Shown: positions 56,706-64,000 of the stretch, piece after piece | How positions within the stretch are numbered: position 1 is the stretch's first letter | Layout: each line of letters starts with the position of its first letter | Assembly (NCBI RefSeq): GCF_010730575.1 | Contig: NZ_AP022614.1 | Coordinates: 2,976,001 to 3,040,000, forward strand | DNA: 64,000 bases | Reading direction: 5' to 3' | Source: Mycobacterium parmense | GTDB taxonomy: Bacteria; Actinomycetota; Actinomycetes; Mycobacteriales; Mycobacteriaceae | The notes under the pieces: model-generated | What the model was told of the DNA's origin: nothing | Databases searched by the model: none | Seen by the model: the letters and a program-made list of their open reading frames with translations, nothing else | Position numbers and translations under genes: made by a program

Positions 56706-57698
56706 ATGAAAGCGTGGCTGTGGGATGGACATGCAGGGATAGATCACCTGACCCTGGCTGACGCGCCTGATCCGGTTCCAGAGGAAGGCGAGGTGGTCAT
56801 ACAAGTCCACTACGCCGGCTTAAATCCGGCCGACCGGATGATGGCGGAGAGGCGCTACCCATATCCGGTATACCCTCCTGCGCCGCACGTGCTGGGGCGG
56901 GATGGCGTCGGGGAAGTAATCAAAGTTGGCAAAGGCGTCGAGGATGTGCAGGTGGGCGAGCACCGCGTTCTTCTGCGCAGTGACGTCGGGCTTCTCCGCT
57001 GGGGCATGTTTGCCGAACAAGCGTCCATACCGGCGGTTAACTTAGCGGAGATCCCCGCAGGTTGGACCGAAGAGCAGTCGTCGGGCGCCGCGGTCGTTTA
57101 TCTATCGGCGTACCGTGCGCTCACCATGTGGGAACCGCTCAAGCCAAATTCAGTGGTCCTGGTCACCGGCGCGTCGGGAGGGGTCGGAGTTGCGGCTGTG
57201 CAACTGGCGGCGGCGATGGGCCACACGGTCGTGGCGCTTTCGCGCAGCGAGGAAAAGCAACGACGCCTCAAGGAACTCGGAGCGACGTTCACATTCAACC
57301 CTGAGGACCCGCAGTGGCGAGCTCGCGTAAAGGATGCCCTGAATGGAGGTGGGGTGAACCTGGCGGTCGACACGATCGGGGGCACGCTGCTTCCTGAAGT
57401 CATCGATACGATGGGCGATTCGGGAAGACTCAGCTTGGTGGGAGAACTCGGAGGCCCGGTGCCCAACTTTTACACGGGCACGCTCTTTTCGCGCTGGCTC
57501 CGAATTGGCGCAATGGCTCTCAGCTACTACACACCGGAGCAGCATCGCGCCGGCTGGCACGACCTCTTGGGCATATTGGCCCGCTCTGGCGCACGGCCTC
57601 TGGTCGACCGTGCGTTTCCGTTCGAGCAGTTGCCGCAAGCCTTCGAACGCCTAGCGGACGGCCCGATGGGCAAAGTGGTGATCGAGGTAAAGCCATGA
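56706..57698 (+). CDS. Zinc-less MDR-family NADPH:quinone oxidoreductase-like protein
   Basis: 330 residues with GGGAGAAG before the ATG. It has a GroES-like N-domain (YAGLNPADRMMAERRY, HVLGRDGVGEVIKVG), the nucleotide loop VLVTGASGGVGVAAVQLAAA and a C-terminal region with PLVDRAFPFEQLPQAFERL. No structural or catalytic zinc cysteines are present. Codon third positions look less GC-rich than in neighbours, hinting at a different origin. It lies between the DUF302 gene and its partial duplicate. Confidence 0.88.
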   Translation: MKAWLWDGHAGIDHLTLADAPDPVPEEGEVVIQVHYAGLNPADRMMAERRYPYPVYPPAPHVLGRDGVGEVIKVGKGVEDVQVGEHRVLLRSDVGLLRWGMFAEQASIPAVNLAEIPAGWTEEQSSGAAVVYLSAYRALTMWEPLKPNSVVLVTGASGGVGVAAVQLAAAMGHTVVALSRSEEKQRRLKELGATFTFNPEDPQWRARVKDALNGGGVNLAVDTIGGTLLPEVIDTMGDSGRLSLVGELGGPVPNFYTGTLFSRWLRIGAMALSYYTPEQHRAGWHDLLGILARSGARPLVDRAFPFEQLPQAFERLADGPMGKVVIEVKP

Positions 57699-57783
57699 GG
57701 CTCCATCACGTTGACTTCGACTTCACCGAACCGGGTAAGTGACGGCAGCGATACAACGAGGCGTTCGGCCGCGGTCGTGCTGG

Positions 57784-58049
57784 GACAGCGAGAAGAGTTA
57801 CGACGCACTGCCGGACGACATCGGCGACAAGCTGGTGCCGATCAACACTGTCGCCACCGACACCGGGAACTGGCAGGAATACCAGGAGCGGGTCGAACCC
57901 CAGGTCGGGCCAAGCGGATTCATGCTGTTCTCCCTGATCAACCACGGCGCATGGATCACCAAGGCCGGCATCGACCGCAAGCTGATGCGCGTCATTCTCG
58001 GCAACCCGCTGATCGCCATCACGATGCTGCACCACGACGTGACCGCGGG
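57784..58049 (+). pseudogene. Truncated partial duplicate of the DUF302 gene
   Basis: 266 bp nearly identical to 56059-56336. Near the 5' end there are a few substitutions and a 12-bp in-frame deletion. The remaining approximately 210 bp carry only a few substitutions (for example CCT/CCA in the G-x-S stretch and CGC/CAC before the last His-Asp-Val). It lacks the native start and the C-terminal third. The frame runs into the antisense of the cupin gene. A short unrelated fragment (MRLHHVDFDFTEPGK) precedes it from 57695. Confidence 0.88.
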
Positions 58050-58053
58050 GCAA

Positions 58054-58791
58054 TCACGGCACGGCCTGTCTGGCCCCCGTCTGCCCTTCGGGACGCTTGG
58101 CGATGACGATGCGGCCCGCAACGGTGGGAATCTGCTCGAAGATGGAGATGGGCACGCCCAACACCGCTGAGAGCACGTCGTTGGGTATGGCGGTGAGAGA
58201 CTGACCAATGCCGATGTCGTCTTTCGGTTCCGCGGCGTCTGAGTTGAATACGATCAGCGCCACCAATTCCTCTGTGGCACTGGCGTTTTCGAAGTAATGA
58301 TAGTGACCCTGCGGTGCGAAGATGACGTCGCCTTTGCCGGCCTCGAAGACGTCCTGGGTGCCGTTGGGTCCGACGAACACCCATCGGCTCAACCCGGCCA
58401 GCACCACGTTGACTTCCCACGCGCTGGGATGCCAGTGCGGTTCTCGAATGCCGCCGACAGCCAGTCGCGCCAGATAGACCGCTCCCTTCTGGCCGACCAG
58501 TATCGGCCAGTTCTCGCTGTTGGCGCCTTGCAGGCTGCCGCCGGGGAAGACGTTGCCTCCCCAGTCGGCCAGGTGAAACAGGTGCGGATGATCGGGGTCC
58601 GTGCCTCCGGCAATCTGTTCGCCACGACCGACCGGCGTGGTCTGCTCGCTAGGCCAGGCCGCACTGCCGATCCCAGGGCCCTCCGGCAAGAGCTGCGGGG
58701 GCGGGGTGTTCGAGCCGGGCGGATTCGGTGACGGCACCGTGCGGTCGTCGACCGACGGCTGCGCCGCACCATCCGCTGGATTATTCGTCAT
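58054..58791 (-). CDS. Cupin-domain protein, oxalate-decarboxylase-like
   Basis: 245 residues from the ATG in MTNNPADGAAQ, preceded by AAAGGAATTG. A long Pro/Gly-rich N-terminus (1-75) precedes one cupin_1 barrel. Metal-ligand motif 1 is REPHWHPSAWEVNVVLAG (HxH and Glu) and motif 2 is PQGHYHYFENA. The fold resembles germin/oxalate decarboxylase, whose substrate is not predictable here. The stop is only 4 bp from the end of the DUF302 duplicate, so its C-terminus may have been altered by that event. Confidence 0.82.
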   Translation of the reverse strand: MTNNPADGAAQPSVDDRTVPSPNPPGSNTPPPQLLPEGPGIGSAAWPSEQTTPVGRGEQIAGGTDPDHPHLFHLADWGGNVFPGGSLQGANSENWPILVGQKGAVYLARLAVGGIREPHWHPSAWEVNVVLAGLSRWVFVGPNGTQDVFEAGKGDVIFAPQGHYHYFENASATEELVALIVFNSDAAEPKDDIGIGQSLTAIPNDVLSAVLGVPISIFEQIPTVAGRIVIAKRPEGQTGARQAVP

Positions 58792-59135
58792 CACAATTCC
58801 TTTCGTTGGTTTTGTTTCCCTATTGCTGAGTCGGCTGAGATGTCTGTGAGCTGCGGTTCGCGCCTGTCTGCGGACGGCGGTAATCCGCTCGAGGTAAACC
58901 GTTCCAGCGGCTTCCCTGGTCTTTCTGTTCTGACAGTTCCGGCGCCGCCGGGGTGCAGTCCCGCCGGTCCGGCCCCGGCCCGGTGTCGGAAGCTCAGCGA
59001 CCCGTAGAGCACCGGGCGTTTCATCCGGACCCGGGCACACACTTTGTCGAAGCGCGGTCTTTGGCCGGCAGCGCCTCGCGCCCTTCAAGCTACTGCGGCG
59101 GCGGCCTCCACAACAGGGGTCCACATGACCGCGAA
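58792..59135 (-). other. 344-bp region upstream of the cupin gene, no gene seen
   Basis: Contains only the cupin leader and A/T-rich TTTCGTTGGTTTTGTTTCC. No family-like peptide or convincing start was found in any frame; short open frames here have unlikely compositions. The cupin promoter is presumably inside. Confidence 0.5.
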
Positions 59136-59267
59136 TCAGAAAAACAGGGCGCCAAAGCCTTGTGCGAACGAGTAACCCAGGGACTTCACGGTTGCTGCCT
59201 GGTACGCGTTCTCAACCCATTCGGCGATCAACGGCAGACCGAGCGTGATGCTGAGTAACGCTATGGG
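59136..59267 (-). pseudogene. C-terminal remnant of an EAL-domain (c-di-GMP phosphodiesterase) gene
   Basis: The frame encodes IALLSITLGLPLIAEWVENA then YQAATVKSLGYSFAQGFGA. This matches the EAL domain's last helix and strand (AHSLGLxVIAEGVE ... LGCDYAQGY). Catalytic Glu of the EVE stretch is kept as WVEN, but the EAL/DDF motifs are missing. Only about 43 residues remain and upstream sequence is unrelated, so it is a fragment. Confidence 0.65.
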
Positions 59268-59613
59268 CCGCAGTAGCGGCGGAGTCGGCGAATCGCCACT
59301 GACCGCTTTCCGCGACCTCGACACGCCTCGCCTGCTCGACAACGTCACCACGTTCAACTTCCACCCCCACCTGCCGCACTACGAACGCACTGACCCCGAA
59401 ACCGATTCCGTGCGCGTGCTGGGCCGCCAACGCATCGACCCGAACCGGCCGCATCCTTCACCGCGGCCGGTAACACAGTTCAACGTGCTGATCTGGTTGC
59501 CGCCCAACGGGCGACGCGTCGGCGACGTCGTGCTCGTCGACTCCACCAACTTCACGACGCTGTTCGGTGGCACCGAAAGCCTCGAGAACTTTGGCACAAC
59601 CTCGCGGCCATGA
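59245..59613 (+). pseudogene. Unrecognised protein remnant (about 120 codons)
   Basis: The open frame has protein-like character from about 59300 (FNFHPHLPHYERTDPE, QFNVLIWLPPNGRRVGDVVL then DSTNFTTLFGGTESLENF). It ends abruptly, and a +1 shift would give FWHNLAAMK in the DNA just after. A separate short frame (MAVLMDATVSNVFYATSDRA) follows. I do not recognise the family. Its 5' end overlaps the antisense EAL fragment. Probably a truncated gene. Confidence 0.4.
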
Positions 59614-59694
59614 AATGGCGGTCCTCATGGACGCAACCGTGAGCAATGTCTTCTACGCCACCTCGGACCGCGCCTGAACGCCGTGCAGGTGTGA

Positions 59695-62493
59695 TCAATC
59701 GGATGCGACGGGGAGGCCGGGGCACACCGCGATGTAGTCGATCGCCGGGGACACCCAGTCGCGCCATTGTTTGTGACTCATGTTGGTGAGCAGTTTGTCG
59801 CACAACTCCGAGGGATCGGCAACGGCAGGCGAGAGGAGCAGGGTTCCATCCAGGGTTGCCGAGGCGGCCAGTCGCCCGTCCGGGCTCACCGCCACACTTG
59901 TGACATCGTCTGATCTCATCAGCGGCGCCGCGGTCGGCTTGCCGGTAGAGGTGTCCCACAAACGCACGGTGCCATCGACTCCACCGCTTGCCATTTGACC
60001 TCCCACCCCGAACGCCACGCCGAAAATTACGCTCGAGTGACCCAACAGCGGACTGTCTTGCAACGGCGTTCGCGTGGTGGCGTCCCACAATTCCACCGCA
60101 CCGTCCTCGCGCCCGCCCGCGACCGTCTTGCCGTCACGGGTGAATGCCACCGACATGAGGGGGATTGACCCGTGGGTGGATGTCATCACGTTTCCCTCGG
60201 GCTGTGTGGTGTCGGCGTTCCAGAGCCGGAGGCCGTCGTTGTAGCCGGCGACGAGGTGACGACCATCCGGGCTGAAAGCCAGTGCGAGGAGGGCATTGGG
60301 TTGGTCAACGGTCATGGGTTGGCCCAGGGCACGACCGGTCCCGACGTCCCACAACTGGACCGTGCCATCCTGGTCGTCGCCCGAGGCAACCCTGCGACCA
60401 TCGCTACTGAAGGCGAAGTGGAAGGACGGTCCCTTGATGTTGAGACGGACAGGTGGCTGGATGGGCTGAAGCGTGTTGGCATCCCACTCCTGCACCGTGC
60501 CATCCCCCGCGGCGGTCACCATCCGCCCGCCAGCAACGAAGCCAAAATTCTTGTGTCCTGCGCCGCTCACCGCCAGCGGCGGGCCGGCCACGCCGGAGGC
60601 TGTGTCCCATTGCTGCACGGCCGTATCACCGGAGGCCGCTACCCGCCTGCCGTCGGGGCTGAACGCCGCCTCTACCAATACCGGGTCAGGGCCCCTCATC
60701 GGCTCGCCAACCGTGGTGTTCCACAGTCGAAGCGTGCCGTCCTGGCCGCATGTGGCGAGCTGTCGGCCATCCGGCCTGAACGCTGCGCCGAATACCGAGC
60801 GGTTGTGCCCGGCCAGCGTCTGACCGAATTGCGCCCCGGTGTCGGCGTTCCACACCTGCACCGCCCCGTCGTTGCGGCCGGTGGCAACGAGACGTCCGTC
60901 CGGGCTGAACGCGACCGCGGAGACCGCGCTCAGTTTTTTCGTCCCGACCTGAACTGTCCGGACATTCTTCCCGGAAGCGACGTCCCACAGCTCCAGATCG
61001 TCGCTGCCCGAGGCAATCGTGTGCCCGTCCGGGCTGAAGGCGATCCGGTACACAATCCCGGGAGTGGATTCCACGCCCGTAACCGACATGATCGGCGCGT
61101 GCGGCTGGCCAGTGGCCGTGTCGAACACCACGATCGAACCGTTGTTGCCGCTCGCGGCGAACAGCGCCCCGCTGCGGTCGAACGCGACATCGCTGATGGC
61201 CACGCGGTGGTCGTCGAACACATGATTGGTGGTGCGCAGATGTCCGGTCCGGGGGTTCCAGATTCGTACGGTGTCGTCTTCGCCGCCGGTGCCGATCATC
61301 GTGCCGTTTGGACTGACCGCGACGCTGGTGAGTCCGGTACCCACGTTTTGGGGATCGTGCACGAGCGGGTCGCCGGTGCCGGCGTTCCACAGCCGCATCG
61401 TGCCGTCAAAGCTGGTGGATGCAATCGTGTGGCCGTCGGGGGTGTACACGACGCCGGTGACCGCGCCGGAGGCTCCCTTGAGCGGGGAGCCGATCGGCTT
61501 TCCGGTGGTGGAATCCCATTGGCGCAGGGTTCCGTCGTCCTCGGCGGTCACGACGCGACTGCCGTCCGGGCTGTATGCGAGTTGGCGCGCGAACGACGAT
61601 GTGTCGACGATCTTCTGGGTGGTGACCCGGGCAATCTGGGCGTTGAGGATGGGCACCCCGTCAGCCTCTATCGCGTTAGCGGCCAGCAGTTCCTGCAGGG
61701 CACGCACATCGCCGCCAGGAGTGTCGCCGGCCAGCATCGCCGCCCCCTCGGCGCTGAGCTTGGCCACGGTCGCGTCGTGCAGGCGCCGGATGGCTTCTTG
61801 GCGCTGGGCGAAGGCGATGACGGCGGCGACCACGGCGAGCACGGTAAGCACCGCCAATCCGCTGATCGCCGCGGCGCGCAGTCGGCGAAACCTCCGCTGC
61901 TCGCGCAAATCGTCGCTGGCCAGCTGGTCTTTGGGTTTGCCGTGAATCGGAGCCGCCAACGCGGTGACCTTGTCGCGGAACGCCACTGACCGCAAATCCC
62001 ACGGCGCATCGTCGCTGACGTCGATGTACAAGGGCTCGGCAAGCAGGGATCCCGGCTGGGTCAGCGCCGGTGGCGCGGCGTCAGAGTGTTCAGGGTCGAA
62101 CCTGTTTCGCGTCGCGTCCCATCGCAGCTGACCTTCGGCCAGAACCAACATCAGTCGCTGGTGACCGCGGTGTTCAAGCCAGTGCCTGATCTCCTCGTTG
62201 ACCCAGTGTGATGACGCCGCTTGCGGGGACAACACCACGATCATGTAGCGGGCGCTATCGAGCGCCTCCGCAATCTTGCCCCACAGATCCGGGTCGGCTG
62301 TGAGGTTGGTGTCGTCGCGGAACACCCGCAACGCGCGCAACTGACCGATGCGCCGCCCGATCTGGTGCAGGCCCTTCTGGATCGCCATGGTGACCTGCCG
62401 ATCACGATGCGAATAGGACAAGAAGGCGCCGTATTCCGGCGGCCTGCCGCCTTCGGGAGCCGCAGATTCGAAGCCCTTTGTTACCTCGGCCAT
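59695..62493 (-). CDS. TIR domain - transmembrane - WD40 repeat protein
   Basis: 932 residues from the ATG in MAEVTKGFESA. TIR domain at residues 21-130: YGAFLSYSHRD, VFRDDTNL, VVLSPQAASSHWVNEEI with Trp97 and likely catalytic Glu101. A basic stretch then a transmembrane helix at about 207-229 (AAAISGLAVLTVLAVVAAVI) lead to a helical linker. From about 300, fourteen WD40 blades (LWDxxTG/LWNxxTG) suggest two seven-bladed propellers, extending to a C-terminal helix with two cysteines. TIR domains in bacteria are NADases or signalling hydrolases, so a membrane-bound sensor with TIR output in the cytosol and propeller outside is plausible (inference). Confidence 0.88.
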   Translation of the reverse strand: MAEVTKGFESAAPEGGRPPEYGAFLSYSHRDRQVTMAIQKGLHQIGRRIGQLRALRVFRDDTNLTADPDLWGKIAEALDSARYMIVVLSPQAASSHWVNEEIRHWLEHRGHQRLMLVLAEGQLRWDATRNRFDPEHSDAAPPALTQPGSLLAEPLYIDVSDDAPWDLRSVAFRDKVTALAAPIHGKPKDQLASDDLREQRRFRRLRAAAISGLAVLTVLAVVAAVIAFAQRQEAIRRLHDATVAKLSAEGAAMLAGDTPGGDVRALQELLAANAIEADGVPILNAQIARVTTQKIVDTSSFARQLAYSPDGSRVVTAEDDGTLRQWDSTTGKPIGSPLKGASGAVTGVVYTPDGHTIASTSFDGTMRLWNAGTGDPLVHDPQNVGTGLTSVAVSPNGTMIGTGGEDDTVRIWNPRTGHLRTTNHVFDDHRVAISDVAFDRSGALFAASGNNGSIVVFDTATGQPHAPIMSVTGVESTPGIVYRIAFSPDGHTIASGSDDLELWDVASGKNVRTVQVGTKKLSAVSAVAFSPDGRLVATGRNDGAVQVWNADTGAQFGQTLAGHNRSVFGAAFRPDGRQLATCGQDGTLRLWNTTVGEPMRGPDPVLVEAAFSPDGRRVAASGDTAVQQWDTASGVAGPPLAVSGAGHKNFGFVAGGRMVTAAGDGTVQEWDANTLQPIQPPVRLNIKGPSFHFAFSSDGRRVASGDDQDGTVQLWDVGTGRALGQPMTVDQPNALLALAFSPDGRHLVAGYNDGLRLWNADTTQPEGNVMTSTHGSIPLMSVAFTRDGKTVAGGREDGAVELWDATTRTPLQDSPLLGHSSVIFGVAFGVGGQMASGGVDGTVRLWDTSTGKPTAAPLMRSDDVTSVAVSPDGRLAASATLDGTLLLSPAVADPSELCDKLLTNMSHKQWRDWVSPAIDYIAVCPGLPVASD

Positions 62494-62647
62494 ATTCCGC
62501 CTAGGGACGCTCCGGGGGCCTTGACAATCCGGCCGGCATGTCAGTAACCACGTCAAGTTTGCCACCTGGCGCGCCGGCGCGAGCCGGTTCGCCGATCTCG
62601 ACTGTTCGACACCCGCCGAGTCGTCGCCGGTCGCGGCAGGCCCACCC

Positions 62648-62773
62648 ATGTCGCGAATGGCAGCCGCCGGCGACGCGAACGCCCACGTTCAGTCCATGGT
62701 GGCGAACTGTCCGAGCACCGAGATGGTGCTCGGCGGCTATTCCCGGGAGGCTGTGGTGATAGATCTGATCACC
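62648..62773 (+). pseudogene. Cutinase catalytic-core remnant
   Basis: A 42-residue stretch from ATG: DANAHVQSMVANCPSTEMVL followed by GGYSREAVVIDLIT. It matches the cutinase core (HIQxxVxxCPxTKIVLGGYSQGAAVIDL). The nucleophile Ser is kept, but the oxyanion Gln is Arg and the following Gly is Glu. Signal peptide, Asp/His and the second disulfide are absent, and the frame continues with unrelated sequence. The gap 62494-62814 has no other gene. Confidence 0.72.
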
Positions 62774-62814
62774 ATCGCCTGGCGCGCTCGCGCACTGGTT
62801 CGGCATCTAGTGCC

Positions 62815-63186
62815 TCACTCCCTGCGCAACCGGAGCGTGGTCGCCGCGGCCTCGTCGCGCACCATCGCGCTCGTCGAATCACCCTGGTACTTCTGGCGAT
62901 ACGCGTCGTCTACGGCCGCCCGCAGCGCCGCGGGGCCGGCACCGACATCCACGACGCGCACGTCGGCTTCCAGGCCCGGGGCGCGTACCCGCGCCCGCCC
63001 GGTGCGCAGGGCGAGACCGAACCAGCCGGTCGTTCTGCGATACCAGGTACGGACGTAGACCTCGCCGTCCGCGCACACCACCCAGATCGGCGTCCCGGGC
63101 CGCGGCGTGCCGTCCTCTCGGTACACGGCGATCTCCAATTCGGTTGTGCGGTCTATGCGCTCGAGTTCGCTGGGCGTCCAGGTCAT
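62815..63186 (-). CDS. DUF2255-family protein
   Basis: 123 residues from the ATG in MTWTPSELERIDR. TPIWVVCADGEVYVRTWYRR and GWFGLALRTGRARVRAPGLE are DUF2255 features, a compact beta-rich domain of flavin-nitroreductase-like character. One cysteine. No biochemical role is known. It lies downstream of the enoyl-CoA hydratase gene on the same strand (90 bp), probably one transcript. Confidence 0.85.
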   Translation of the reverse strand: MTWTPSELERIDRTTELEIAVYREDGTPRPGTPIWVVCADGEVYVRTWYRRTTGWFGLALRTGRARVRAPGLEADVRVVDVGAGPAALRAAVDDAYRQKYQGDSTSAMVRDEAAATTLRLRRE

Positions 63187-63276
63187 GACGCGAGGGGCCG
63201 CGGCAGCACGCGCACGGTAGTGCGGGTCGCGACGGTCATGCCGAACGGGATCCTTTCGCTCGATGATGCGGCGGCC

Positions 63277-63924
63277 CTACTGCAGCGCCGTGATGACGGA
63301 CGCATACATGGTCGACTTGATCGCCCCCAGTGTCCCGGGATCTTTCCCGACCAACGGCCGGATGCGATCGACGGCTGCCTGGACCAATTCCTGCTCCGAT
63401 GCGGTGTCGTCCACCAGGCCGGCGGCTTGGGCGTCGGACCCGGCGAACCGGCGCGCCGTCGTCATCGACGCCACGGCGGTCTGCGGAGTCAGCTTCGCCT
63501 GGATCAACGCGGCCATGCCCGGGGTGAAGGGAATGTTGATGTCGGCTTCCGGAAAACAGAAATAGCCGCGATCGGATCGCATGACGCGGTAATCGTGAGC
63601 GATGGCGAGCATGGCTCCCGCGCCGAAAGCGTGACCGTTGACGGCGGCGATCGTGGGCATCGGGAAGGTCAGGATGCGGGCGAAGAGTCGCTGCACCGCA
63701 CCGACATACCACTGGCCGCGTTCGGCGTTCGCGGAGAGCCATTCCAGGTCAAGGCCGTTGGAGTAGAACTTGCCGATCCCGGCGGTGACCAAGCCCTTAG
63801 ACGTGCCCTCGATTTCGTCGAGGCGGGCGGTCACCTCGTCGAGCCAGTCGGGTGCGAAGCGGTTTTCGTCGTCTCCCAGCGTGAGGACGGCGACGGATTC
63901 GTGCTGATCGACCTTCGTGGCCAT
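63277..63924 (-). CDS. Enoyl-CoA hydratase/isomerase family protein
   Basis: 215 residues, shorter than typical crotonases of about 260. It has the oxyanion-hole segments KFYSNGLDLEWL and VNGHAFGAGAMLAIAHDYRV, and the expected GAG glycine. At the position of the second catalytic Glu the sequence reads FPEADINIPFTPG (Glu in PEADIN), consistent with an isomerase-like crotonase. The C-terminal trimerisation helix is abbreviated. The start ATG is 4 bp after the stop of an upstream gene that runs off the window. Confidence 0.9.
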   Translation of the reverse strand: MATKVDQHESVAVLTLGDDENRFAPDWLDEVTARLDEIEGTSKGLVTAGIGKFYSNGLDLEWLSANAERGQWYVGAVQRLFARILTFPMPTIAAVNGHAFGAGAMLAIAHDYRVMRSDRGYFCFPEADINIPFTPGMAALIQAKLTPQTAVASMTTARRFAGSDAQAAGLVDDTASEQELVQAAVDRIRPLVGKDPGTLGAIKSTMYASVITALQ

Positions 63925-63928
63925 GGCC

Positions 63929-64000
63929 TCATCCTTCGGTTTCGATGTGACGGGTTTCCCGGGCGAAGCGGGCGGTCCACGCGCCGGCCCGGCCCGTCCC
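63929..64000 (-). CDS. 3' end of an upstream gene (product not recognised)
   Basis: About 23 codons ending AWTARFARETRHIETEG then TGA remain in the window, in a frame consistent with mycobacterial codon use. The stop is 4 bp before the enoyl-CoA hydratase start, suggesting operon membership. The family cannot be told from this tail. Confidence 0.45.
   Translation of the reverse strand, partial: GTGRAGAWTARFARETRHIETEG

Noticed and set aside
58953..59258. Short plus-strand frame of about 100 codons in the cupin upstream region
   Set aside because: No domain and no ribosome site; it crosses the EAL remnant on the other strand.
60172..61989. A 605-codon open frame antisense to the TIR-WD40 gene
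   Set aside because: Low-complexity Arg/Gly/Val-rich translation that mirrors the WD40 repeat periodicity. No start signal or family similarity.

Overview
The window is high-GC actinobacterial DNA and almost certainly chromosome of a slow-growing Mycobacterium, most like the M. avium complex. Diagnostic content includes a PE-family protein, whiB1 with a CRP box, sigH/rshA, pdtaS, adnAB, MmpS-like and TB9.4/TB7.3 proteins, and the 24-residue mycobacterial ribosomal protein bL37. The species assignment is inference. Gene order from 1 to about 29.5 kb follows, almost gene for gene, the M. tuberculosis block from mrx1/nudC (Rv3198A/Rv3199c) to Rv3224B. The block reappears at 51.1-54.2 kb as Rv3226c, aroA and rsgA.

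Region 1 (1-29.5 kb, core). In order it holds NAD pyrophosphatase NudC, a K+ channel with RCK domain, the AdnB/AdnA double-strand-break resection machine, LipV, an alkyltransferase-like DNA repair protein, MoeZ, a DUF3152 metalloprotease-like protein, a TetR regulator, an MmpS-like membrane protein, a ferritin-like protein, RhlE, a ParA-like ATPase, an acid phosphatase/EntC/GNAT run, a lipid kinase, WhiB1, the sensor kinase PdtaS, a biotinyl-domain protein, bL37, RshA and SigH, an SDR and YbaK. Two MIRU-like tandem arrays (1051-1265 and 19487-19730) share a 41-bp core. Both sit exactly on gene termini.

Region 2 (29.5-51.1 kb, accessory, replacing Rv3225c). A compact minus-strand operon, fadD-phaC-(ALDH remnant)-phaZ-acyl-CoA dehydrogenase, looks like polyhydroxyalkanoate (PHA) synthesis, mobilisation and acyl-CoA oxidation. 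Next come a benzoylformate-decarboxylase-like ThDP enzyme, a tautomerase and a PucR-type regulator; then a second PucR-type regulator divergent from a DUF3556 membrane protein/FAD oxidoreductase pair; then two SDRs, a TetR regulator, a VOC protein, a 3-hydroxyacyl-CoA dehydrogenase and a PE protein fused to a phosphoglycerate-mutase domain. The region is scattered with gene wreckage: FadD, ALDH, LuxR-ATPase, sulfotransferase and MBL-hydrolase remnants.

Region 3 (54.2-64 kb, accessory, in place of the desA3 region). It has an HxlR regulator with palindromic operators, a thiolase and DUF302 gene, an oxidoreductase flanked by a recent partial duplication of the DUF302 gene, a cupin, EAL and cutinase remnants, and a 932-aa TIR-transmembrane-WD40 protein (two predicted seven-bladed propellers). 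The last is the best candidate for an under-described immune-like or signalling function. DUF2255 and enoyl-CoA hydratase genes close the window.
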